From an uncultured bacterium (lineage in GTDB: Bacteria > Cyanobacteriota > Vampirovibrionia > Gastranaerophilales > Gastranaerophilaceae), in contig USJT01000002.1 of the NCBI GenBank assembly GCA_900555175.1, positions 1 through 16,844 on the forward strand: a DNA stretch of 16,844 nt. The letters are read 5' to 3'. Shown in pieces: positions 1 through 6,138 of the stretch. The first letter of the stretch is position 1. Each line of letters begins with the position of its first letter. Below the pieces are notes generated by a model. The model worked only from the letters and a program-made list of their open reading frames with translations. It searched no databases and had not been told where the DNA came from. The position numbers and the translations under genes are program-made.

Positions 1-374
1 ATATATCAAATCTTGACGAAAAACCGATTTTAAATAACTTATGTTTCGGCGGAGATTATTCCGAAAACGATACACTTGAAGAAGTTGACTTCATAGAAAA
101 ATATATTGAACAACTAAAAAAAGACGTAAAATATTATACAGGTCAAAATTTTTCTTTTGATGAAAAGAATTTAGAAATTTTAAAAGTTTACAGAGAATTT
201 TTAAAAGCAAATAAAGGATTTGTAGAAACTAAAACTACAAAAGACATAAAACTTCCGACAAATCTGAAAAAACCATCAGAAAAAGATTTGGAAGAAATTT
301 TATCAGGAATTGAAAAAGTAATAGATGACGGAAAATTATATGAATTATTCCCGTTAGCAGAAAAGGTTTTATAA
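1..374 (+). CDS. Unrecognised protein, 3' fragment
   Basis: An open frame runs from base 3 without a stop to TAA at 372-374; its start lies outside the window. The visible ~123 residues are rich in Lys, Glu, Leu and Ile and look helical and cytosolic, with no membrane segment. A short LCFGGDYSEND stretch near the left edge is the only non-helical part. I do not recognise the family. The stop is 3 bases before the nagZ ATG, so the two are very probably co-transcribed, perhaps translationally coupled. The continuous frame and neighbour-like codon use support a real gene. Confidence 0.7.
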   Translation, partial: ISNLDEKPILNNLCFGGDYSENDTLEEVDFIEKYIEQLKKDVKYYTGQNFSFDEKNLEILKVYREFLKANKGFVETKTTKDIKLPTNLKKPSEKDLEEILSGIEKVIDDGKLYELFPLAEKVL

Positions 375-377
375 AAA

Positions 378-1349
378 ATGGATTTAAAAACAAAATTATA
401 CCAAATGTTTATACTTGGAACAGAAGGAGAAGGGTATATTCAAGCTCTTGAAAAAGGGCTTGGCGGAATGATTTTCTTTACCAAAGATATTCAATCCAAA
501 GACCAGTTCAAAAATTTGGTATCTGATATTAAATCAAAAGCTCTAATTCCACCTTTTTTATCAATAGACCAAGAAGGCGGTAGAGTTGAACGAACTGAAA
601 ATATTCATAACGGCAAAAAATACCTCTCTGCAAAATATGCCTGTGAAAAAGGTGAAGAATTTTTGCACAATCAAACAAAAGAAATTGCGCAGGAATTAAA
701 AAGTTACGGACTTAACCTAAATTTTGCACCCTGCATTGATGTAAACACAAATCCTGATAACCCAATCATCGGGGAACGAGCTTTTTCAAACAACCCTGAT
801 GAGGTTATAAAATGTGAAAAAATAGTTTCACAAACATATAGAGAAAACGGGATTATCCCATGTGCAAAGCATTTTCCGGGGCATGGTGACGCTAATGCAG
901 ACAGCCATTTGACACTTCCTGAAATTAATTTGTCGCTGGAAGAAATGGAAAACACGCATATAAAACCATTTGCTGCTTGTGCCAAAACAATAGAAATGAT
1001 AATGGTAGCTCATCTTCACTGTACCTGTTTTGAAAAAGATGTAATTCCGACCTCTTTAAGCAAAAACGCAATTTCTTATTTAAGAAATAAATTAGGCTTT
1101 GAAGGTGTAGCAATTTCTGATGATATGATAATGAAGGGTGCGACACAATTTGGATCTGTAAATGCTTGTGAAATGGGTATTCGTGCAGGTTTAAATATGT
1201 TTATTTACAGGAATTCCACACCTGAAACAATCAACATAATAGAAACAATTGCTCAAAAAGCATTAAAAGACAAAGAACTTCAAGAAAAAATAGAATATTC
1301 ATTCGAAAAAATAAATAATTTAAAACATAAATTCAAACTTATTAAATAA
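378..1349 (+). CDS. nagZ: Beta-N-acetylhexosaminidase NagZ (GH3)
   Basis: Family 3 glycoside hydrolase, 323 aa, the usual length for single-domain NagZ. It releases terminal GlcNAc from GlcNAc-1,6-anhydroMurNAc-(peptide) during peptidoglycan recycling in the cytosol. There is no signal peptide, which fits. Seen in the sequence: IDQEGGRV (63-70), IGERAFS (131-137), the NagZ hallmark KHFPGHGD followed by DSH (164-177, whose His belongs to the catalytic His/Asp dyad), and SDDM at 247-250, where Asp248 aligns with the family nucleophile. ATG at 378 starts 3 bases after the preceding stop; AAAAGG at 361-366 is a weak ribosome site. No other recycling gene (ampG, amgK, murU) is in the window. Assignment to GH3/NagZ is firm; the exact substrate is inferred from the family. 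Confidence 0.93.
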   Translation: MDLKTKLYQMFILGTEGEGYIQALEKGLGGMIFFTKDIQSKDQFKNLVSDIKSKALIPPFLSIDQEGGRVERTENIHNGKKYLSAKYACEKGEEFLHNQTKEIAQELKSYGLNLNFAPCIDVNTNPDNPIIGERAFSNNPDEVIKCEKIVSQTYRENGIIPCAKHFPGHGDANADSHLTLPEINLSLEEMENTHIKPFAACAKTIEMIMVAHLHCTCFEKDVIPTSLSKNAISYLRNKLGFEGVAISDDMIMKGATQFGSVNACEMGIRAGLNMFIYRNSTPETINIIETIAQKALKDKELQEKIEYSFEKINNLKHKFKLIK

Positions 1350-1362
1350 TCAATGAATAATT

Positions 1363-1425
1363 GTCATTCTGAACTTGATTTAAAATCTCTACTTAACTTA
1401 GACCCTGAAAAAATTTCAGGGTGAC
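1363..1425 (+). repeat. 63-bp double-hairpin repeat, copy 1
   Basis: The unit begins GTCATTCTGAAC and ends TTTCAGGGTGAC, so its ends (GTCA/TGAC) are inverted. It contains two potential stem-loops, a weakened TTCTGAAC-type stem on the left and CCCTGAAA/TTTCAGGG on the right. It matches copy 2 at 54 of 63 positions. It lies in the 169-bp gap after nagZ. The second stem has no T-run after it, so it is not a classic terminator. Confidence 0.9.
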
Positions 1426-1446
1426 GTAATGCATTTATTTTGCACC

Positions 1447-1509
1447 GTCATTCTGAACTTGGTTCAGAATCTCTACTTGATTTAGACACTAAACAATTTT
1501 CAGGGTGAC
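1447..1509 (+). repeat. 63-bp double-hairpin repeat, copy 2
   Basis: Same length, orientation and end sequences as copy 1, separated from it by 21 bp. The left stem is perfect here (TTCTGAAC, loop TTG, GTTCAGAA); the right stem is degraded (CACTAAACAATTTTCAGGG). It ends 10 bp before the stop of the TPR gene on the other strand. Confidence 0.9.
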
Positions 1510-1518
1510 AACAGTGTT

Positions 1519-2052
1519 TTATTTTAGATATTTCTGCAAAATCAACTTTTTCAAAGCTCGTGAATATACAGCTTGAGGGTCAATTGACAATACTTTATCC
1601 AAAGTTTCTACAGCGCCATTGTAATCCCCAAGTTTCATTTGCACAACTGCTTTATAATAAAGAGCATCTACAAATTTTGGATCCAATTCAACAGCTTTAT
1701 CAAGATCTTTTAATGCTAAATTTAATTTTTCATTACCTGCATTTTTATCTAAAAGTAAAACTTGAGCGCGATTGTAATATGCGTCAATCATTTTATGATT
1801 TAATTCAATAGCTTTTGTATAGTTTTCATAAGCAGGCTCTAATTCATTCAAGTTATGAAAAACTATTGCCAAAGAAAAATAAGGCATTGCACTATCAGGG
1901 TTCAAAGCTATTGCTCTATTCAGAGAATGCAAGGCTTCATCAAATTTCCCTTCGTTAGTTTCCGAAATTCCTTTATCTAAATAAAATTTATAATCGTGCT
2001 CACTCACTTTTTTATTCCTTTTTTTAATCTGTTTTTTATAATTAAACCACAT
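1519..2052 (-). CDS. Tetratricopeptide-repeat protein
   Basis: 177-aa TPR protein. After a basic N-terminus (residues 1-20) come about four TPR units near residues 22-55, 56-89, 90-127 (with a small insertion) and 128-161, each with the Ala/Tyr/Pro pattern (for example AIALNPDSAMPYFSLA and AVELDPKFVDALYYKA). TPR domains form right-handed helical scaffolds for protein-protein contact; the partner cannot be told from sequence. No signal peptide or membrane segment is seen. ATG at 2052 is the only Met near the start. GAGG lies about 11 bases upstream. It is divergent from the glycosyltransferase, with 42 bp between the two starts. Confidence 0.88.
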   Translation of the reverse strand: MWFNYKKQIKKRNKKVSEHDYKFYLDKGISETNEGKFDEALHSLNRAIALNPDSAMPYFSLAIVFHNLNELEPAYENYTKAIELNHKMIDAYYNRAQVLLLDKNAGNEKLNLALKDLDKAVELDPKFVDALYYKAVVQMKLGDYNGAVETLDKVLSIDPQAVYSRALKKLILQKYLK

Positions 2053-2078
2053 AATGTATAAAACCTCAACCCGCCTTA

Positions 2079-2087
2079 TGATATAAT
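2079..2087 (+). promoter_or_regulatory. Extended -10 promoter of the glycosyltransferase
   Basis: TGATATAAT is a perfect extended -10 (TGnTATAAT). The ATG at 2095 begins only 7 bases after the hexamer, where transcription should start, so the mRNA would have no or almost no leader. No Shine-Dalgarno sequence precedes this ATG, in agreement. No -35 box is evident, which extended -10 promoters can tolerate. Confidence 0.6.
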
Positions 2088-2094
2088 AAATCGT

Positions 2095-3315
2095 ATGAAT
2101 ATTCTTTTTATAACAGATTTATATCCGGTAAGCGAAAATGAAAAAATAACACCGAGAACACTTTTTGACTTCGTCCAAGAATGGGAAAAACAAGGGCATA
2201 ATGTCAATGTTATAAAGCCGAATTTCATATTAAATTCTTTTTTGCGAGGAAAACCTTTTTATAAAACAGGACAATACGGAAAAGTATTCAATGTAAACTA
2301 CTGGACACCGTTTTGGTTTGATATTAAAAATAAAATCCTAAATTCCATAAATAATAAGATTCTGAAACAAGTTCAGAATGACGATGAACGTGATAATTAT
2401 TTAGATGTCACCCTGAAATTTTTTCAGGGTCTAAATTCAAAAAAGTTTTTAAATCAAATTCAAAATAACAATAATTCAACAGATAACAAAAAAGCTTGCC
2501 CTCCAGATTCTCTGATTATCGCTCACATGCCTTCAGGAATTTTATTTGCAGACAAACTTGGGATTCCGTTTGTCGCAGGTGTTCATAATTCAGATTTGGA
2601 AGTTTTAACAAATCCTTTATATAAATTTCATTTTCAAAAAAGACTTGAAAAAGCTTTGCATAATGCAAAAGCAATAGCTTGCCGCTCATTTGTAATAAAA
2701 GAAAAACTTCTTAAACTTCACCCTGAATTTGAAAATAAAACATTCGCTGCCCCATCAGGGATTAAAAAAGAAATTATAAAACAAGATTTTCACCCTCTAA
2801 ATAAAGATAAAATCAAGGTTTTGACATGCGCCAATTTCAAAAAAAGAAAAAATATTGACAAAGTAATAGAAGCCTGCAAAGGACTTGAAAACATTGAATT
2901 GACGGTAATTGGAGATGGCAAAGGAAAAAATAAATTAAAAAAACTGGATACAAGTGTAAATTTTACAGGTTATCTTCCGCATAACCAAGTTCTTGAAAAA
3001 ATGCACGATAGCGATATTTTTATCCTGCCTAGTATTTGGGAAACCTTTGGTATGGTGTATTTAGAAGCTATGTCACAAGGCTGTATTACAATCTGTACAA
3101 AAGATGACGGGATTTCAGGCATTATCAAAAACGGCGAAAACGGATTTTTAACTCTCCCTAATGCAAATGATATAAAAAAAATAATTCTTAACATTAAAAA
3201 CATGGATAATGACAGCTTAAATACCTTGCGTTACAATAGTTTTCAAACAATTCAGGAATACACTTCCGACAAATGTGCACGTGAATATTTGCAACAAATT
3301 TTTAAGATTTTGTAA
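2095..3315 (+). CDS. Glycosyltransferase, GT-B fold, GT4-like
   Basis: 406-aa protein with GT-B architecture. The N-terminal acceptor domain starts MNILFITDLYPVSEN. The C-terminal nucleotide-sugar domain starts near residue 240 (KVLTCANFKKRKN) and includes VIGDGKGK (271-278), FTGYLPHNQV (290-299) and the family EX7E motif at E316/E324 (ETFGMVYLE), which contacts the donor sugar. It should transfer a sugar from a nucleotide donor to a lipid, glycan or protein acceptor on the cytosolic face of the membrane; donor and acceptor are unknown. Residues 88-125 are encoded by the 63-bp repeat plus a half copy and form a low-complexity, Asn/Gln/Lys-rich insertion between conserved N-domain blocks. A stretch at 161-200 (AGVHNSDLEV then RSFV) resembles GT4 proteins. 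It is transcribed alone. Confidence 0.88.
   Translation: MNILFITDLYPVSENEKITPRTLFDFVQEWEKQGHNVNVIKPNFILNSFLRGKPFYKTGQYGKVFNVNYWTPFWFDIKNKILNSINNKILKQVQNDDERDNYLDVTLKFFQGLNSKKFLNQIQNNNNSTDNKKACPPDSLIIAHMPSGILFADKLGIPFVAGVHNSDLEVLTNPLYKFHFQKRLEKALHNAKAIACRSFVIKEKLLKLHPEFENKTFAAPSGIKKEIIKQDFHPLNKDKIKVLTCANFKKRKNIDKVIEACKGLENIELTVIGDGKGKNKLKKLDTSVNFTGYLPHNQVLEKMHDSDIFILPSIWETFGMVYLEAMSQGCITICTKDDGISGIIKNGENGFLTLPNANDIKKIILNIKNMDNDSLNTLRYNSFQTIQEYTSDKCAREYLQQIFKIL
2357..2382 (-). repeat. Half copy of the 63-bp repeat inside the glycosyltransferase
   Basis: AGATTCTGAAACAAGTTCAG plus six more bases is the reverse complement of the left stem-loop of copy 2, with one mismatch in 26. It is followed by a 24-bp spacer and then a full copy in the same orientation, mirroring the unit-21 bp-unit layout after nagZ. 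It encodes KILKQVQND in the glycosyltransferase frame. Confidence 0.85.
2407..2469 (-). repeat. 63-bp double-hairpin repeat, copy 3, inside a coding region
   Basis: Full-length copy in inverted orientation. Compared with the reverse complement of copy 1 it matches 54 of 63 positions. The CCCTGAAA/TTTCAGGG stem is intact; the other stem has decayed. 63 bp is 21 codons, so insertion keeps the frame, and the glycosyltransferase frame through it (DVTLKFFQGLNSKKF onward) has no stop. Confidence 0.88.
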
Positions 3316-3319
3316 AGAT

Positions 3320-3354
3320 TTGACATCATTTAAGCATGTTTTTGGTAGTATAAA
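3320..3354 (+). promoter_or_regulatory. Candidate promoter of the symporter operon
   Basis: A perfect -35 TTGACA (3320-3325) sits 5 bp after the glycosyltransferase stop. Candidate -10 boxes are TAGTAT (3346-3351, spacing 20) or TATAAA (3349-3354, spacing 23). Both spacings are longer than the ideal 17, so strength or exact start is uncertain. It would give a leader of about 70-75 nt before the ATG at 3430. Confidence 0.4.
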
Positions 3355-3429
3355 ATCCGAGGGTTGGAAGATAAATTTTTATTAACCAATATCGAAGATT
3401 TTCGTAATACCCCGAAAGGAATAAATTTA

Positions 3430-5010
3430 ATGAACAAAATTTTAATTGTACTTTTGACACTTTTATTTAACATTCAACAGGCAAACGCATTTGATATCGA
3501 TGCTTTTATGGACAAAAATGTCGCGCCGATTTCCGATGCAATAGCGGGAGTAATATTCCACCCTGTGCATGTTTTTGGTGCAGATGTACCAATTATTATA
3601 TTTTGGATTTTATTCGCAGGGATATTTTTTACATTCTATCTCAGAGGGATTGCTGTTTGGGGATTTAAACACGCAATTGATTTAGTATTCAAACCGAAAA
3701 AATCAAGTGATGGAACAGGTGAAGTTTCATCATTCCAAGCTTTGATGACTGCATTGTCAGGAACAATCGGTTTAGGTAGTATCGCAGGTGTTGCAATTGC
3801 TATTTCAATGGGCGGTCCAGGTGCAGCATTTTGGATTATAGTCGGCGCACTTTTAGGGATGTCTTTAAAATTTGTAGAAGCAGCTTTAGCTGTTAAATAC
3901 AGAAGATTTAATTTAGACGGTTCAATCTCTGGCGGGCCAATGCATTACATGGCACACGGTCTTACTCGTAAAAAGTTGAGATGGCTCGGTCAACCTTTAT
4001 CTGTAATCTTTGCAATACTTTGTATTTGCGGTGGTATTACAGGTGGTAATATGATTCAAATTAATCAGGCTGCAAATCAGTTTGTAAACGTTTGCGGTGG
4101 CGAAAACGGTTTTATGCACAATTTCCACTGGGTAATCGGTTTAGCTATGGCAATCATTGTAGGTCTGATTGTTATTGGCGGTATTAAAAATATCGTTAAA
4201 GTTACAGAAAAAATCGTTCCTTTAAAGATTTTTATATATTTATTTGCAGCTATGGCAGTAATCATTTGTAATATAAAATTGTTGCCTCACGCAGCTTGGA
4301 TTATTGTAAAAGAAGCATTCAAACCTGAATCTGTATATGGCGGTATGTTTGTTGCAATGATTATGGGCTTAAGACGTTCTGTTCAATCTAACGAAGCAGG
4401 TACAGGATCAGCTCCTATCGTTTATGCAACAGTAAAAACCGATGAACCTTTATCTCAAGGGTTTGTTGCATTGTTAGACCCGTTTTTAACAGGTTTTATG
4501 TGCACATTAACAGCTTTTGCAATCGTTATTACAGGTGTTTATAAAACTCACGTAGGCCATACTTCAGGTATTGAAATGACATCTGATGCAATTTCATCAG
4601 TAATGCCTTTCTTCCCAACACTTTTGGCAGGTATTGTTCTTTTGTACGCTTTATCTACAATCATAAGCTGGGCATATTACGGTCAAAAATCTTGGAACTT
4701 CTTATTCGGAGAAGGAAAGAAAAGAACTCTTACATTCCAATTAATATATTGCGGATTTATCTTAATAGGTTCTGTATTGAACGTAACTTCAGTTATTAAC
4801 ATTACAGATGCAATGATGATTGCAATGTCTTTACCAAACATTATTGCAATGTACATCTTAGCTCCTGAAGTTAAAAAAGACTTGGCAGAATATTGCAGAG
4901 TACATCAATTAGGCAAATGGATTAACCGTGATTGGCTAAAGGCTGAAGCTGTTCCGGTTGAAAACGATGAAGAAGATGAGGTATCATGTCAGATCAACAA
5001 ATTATCATAA
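3430..5010 (+). CDS. Alanine/glycine:cation symporter (AGCS family)
   Basis: Multi-pass inner-membrane protein that should import alanine, glycine or a related amino acid with Na+ or H+. The frame is open back to a TTG at 3364, but I choose ATG at 3430: AAAGGA at 3415-3420 is well spaced, and the product (526 aa) then begins with a clear signal peptide (MNKILIVLLTLLFN, ending in ANA at residue 20). Family blocks seen: LSGTIGLGSIAG (109-120), GGPGAAFW (128-135), GGPMHYM (168-174) and SNEAGTGSAP (320-329). Hydrophobic segments continue to about residue 480, followed by a charged cytosolic tail. The last 25 bases overlap the ACT gene. Which amino acid is carried is not readable from sequence. 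Confidence 0.9.
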   Translation: MNKILIVLLTLLFNIQQANAFDIDAFMDKNVAPISDAIAGVIFHPVHVFGADVPIIIFWILFAGIFFTFYLRGIAVWGFKHAIDLVFKPKKSSDGTGEVSSFQALMTALSGTIGLGSIAGVAIAISMGGPGAAFWIIVGALLGMSLKFVEAALAVKYRRFNLDGSISGGPMHYMAHGLTRKKLRWLGQPLSVIFAILCICGGITGGNMIQINQAANQFVNVCGGENGFMHNFHWVIGLAMAIIVGLIVIGGIKNIVKVTEKIVPLKIFIYLFAAMAVIICNIKLLPHAAWIIVKEAFKPESVYGGMFVAMIMGLRRSVQSNEAGTGSAPIVYATVKTDEPLSQGFVALLDPFLTGFMCTLTAFAIVITGVYKTHVGHTSGIEMTSDAISSVMPFFPTLLAGIVLLYALSTIISWAYYGQKSWNFLFGEGKKRTLTFQLIYCGFILIGSVLNVTSVINITDAMMIAMSLPNIIAMYILAPEVKKDLAEYCRVHQLGKWINRDWLKAEAVPVENDEEDEVSCQINKLS

Positions 5011-5264
5011 CAGTTTCAGGAGTTGACAAAATCGGGATTGTTGCAAAAGTTTCCGCTAAACTCGCTGAATATGAAGTTAATATTGAAGATATAAAACAAA
5101 CTTTAATGCAAGGTCATTTTGTAATGTTTATGCTTTGCAATATTGAAAAATCAAAATTTTCTTTCAAAGAAATTAAAGAAGCCCTAACCAAAACAGGCGA
5201 AGAACTTGGTATGGAAATTTGGGTTCAAAGAAAAGAAATTTTTGACAATATGCACAATATCTAA
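4986..5264 (+). CDS. ACT-domain protein (ACT_6 / UPF0237-like)
   Basis: 92-aa single ACT domain. The opening IIITVSGVDKIGIVAKVSAKLAEYEVNI is the classic beta-alpha start of ACT domains, with the DKIGIVAKVS turn that binds amino-acid ligands. The tail EIWVQRKEIFDNMH matches stand-alone proteins of this type. ACT domains dimerise and sense amino acids. ATG at 4986 lies inside the symporter gene (25-nt overlap), with GAGG at 4978-4981, which indicates translational coupling. Inference: it may sense the amino acid brought in by the symporter or regulate it; no experiment is known to me. Its stop overlaps the convergent gene on the other strand by 4 nt. Confidence 0.88.
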   Translation: MSDQQIIITVSGVDKIGIVAKVSAKLAEYEVNIEDIKQTLMQGHFVMFMLCNIEKSKFSFKEIKEALTKTGEELGMEIWVQRKEIFDNMHNI

Positions 5265-6013
5265 TCATTTTCAGAATCGTCTTCTGAAATAAAATCCGTA
5301 AACAATTTATCACGAGATTTGATAGTTTTTAAAACATAATTATAATCCTCAAGAGATGAAAGGTTATAACCATCTGTAATCTCGTAAGCAATTTGTTCAG
5401 GAGAAATATCACTTTCTAATTTTTGCAAATAAGAGTTAATATTCTGCTGTTCTTTTTCATCCAAATTAAATGTTTTTATCAAATTGTCGGATACCAAATT
5501 GTTTTTCATACTTTCAATTGCAAACGGAAGAAAAGTTTCAAGCAAACTATCATCTTCTTCAAATGCTTTCGACAATTTATTTACTGCTAAATTTTTGACA
5601 AATTCATTTTCCAATATATCAGCTTTTTCATCAGACAAATTCAATCCTTCAGCTACATTGTCAATAAAAGAACAAAGCATTTTTTCATTATCTTGAGATG
5701 AAAACAATTCTTGTGTTGATGAAAGATTGTTATCCTTCAAAAATTTATTAACTATTTTTTTAAATTTATGAGAATCTTCATCTGATAATTCTAAACTTTT
5801 GGAAATATTATTATAAAAAGTTTTGTCAAATTCATCGGCTTCATTATTATCAGCCCCGGTAAATTTTACTTGACTTCTGCCTAAAACTTCCAAAACATTT
5901 AATTCATTTTTTATATTGTTTGGTCTATCGTCATCTTGATTAGATATAGCACTATTTGTATTTTGATGAGGTAAATTGTTATAACTAAAATAATTTATAC
6001 TATTAATTTTCAT
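5261..6013 (-). CDS. Acidic helical protein of unknown function
   Basis: I do not recognise this family. I start it at the ATG at 6013 (250 aa, MKINSINYF); the frame is open to a TTG at 6034, but that has no ribosome site, and neither does the ATG. Residues 1-50 are Asn-rich and probably disordered, with a VKFTG motif at 49-53. The rest is strongly acidic and predicted helical, with repeated blocks of the type L-S-D-E-(D/K)-(S/A) followed by a hydrophobic helix (for example LELSDEDSHKFKKIVNKF and LNLSDEKADILENEF), perhaps two or three related helical units. No signal peptide or membrane segment. Consistent base composition and a long frame support a real gene. Confidence 0.75.
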   Translation of the reverse strand: MKINSINYFSYNNLPHQNTNSAISNQDDDRPNNIKNELNVLEVLGRSQVKFTGADNNEADEFDKTFYNNISKSLELSDEDSHKFKKIVNKFLKDNNLSSTQELFSSQDNEKMLCSFIDNVAEGLNLSDEKADILENEFVKNLAVNKLSKAFEEDDSLLETFLPFAIESMKNNLVSDNLIKTFNLDEKEQQNINSYLQKLESDISPEQIAYEITDGYNLSSLEDYNYVLKTIKSRDKLFTDFISEDDSEND

Positions 6014-6107
6014 ATTTGTATTAAAAACAGACAAAATATTTTTTGCTATCTAATAATAAAATTATAATCCTTAAGTAATGTGTAAATATTCCTTTTTTCA
6101 CATTTAA

Positions 6108-6116
6108 TGCTATAAT
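6108..6116 (+). promoter_or_regulatory. Extended -10 promoter of the GH57 gene
   Basis: TGCTATAAT is a perfect extended -10. Predicted transcription start near 6123, 13-16 bases before the ATGs at 6136/6139. This also argues against the TTG at 6121 as start codon. No good -35 is seen. Confidence 0.6.
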
Positions 6117-6138
6117 AATTTTGAGAATAGTTTTTATG

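Noticed and set aside
704..1146. Several minus-strand open frames inside nagZ
   Set aside because: They mirror the codons of a well-supported GH3 enzyme, lack ribosome sites and have no family resemblance.
1363..1509. CRISPR array
   Set aside because: Only two imperfect 63-bp units with internal double palindromes; no cas genes and the same unit occurs in a coding region.
6121..6138. TTG at 6121 as start of the GH57 gene
   Set aside because: It is 4 bases after the -10 box, before the expected transcription start; ATG at 6136/6139 fits family alignment better.
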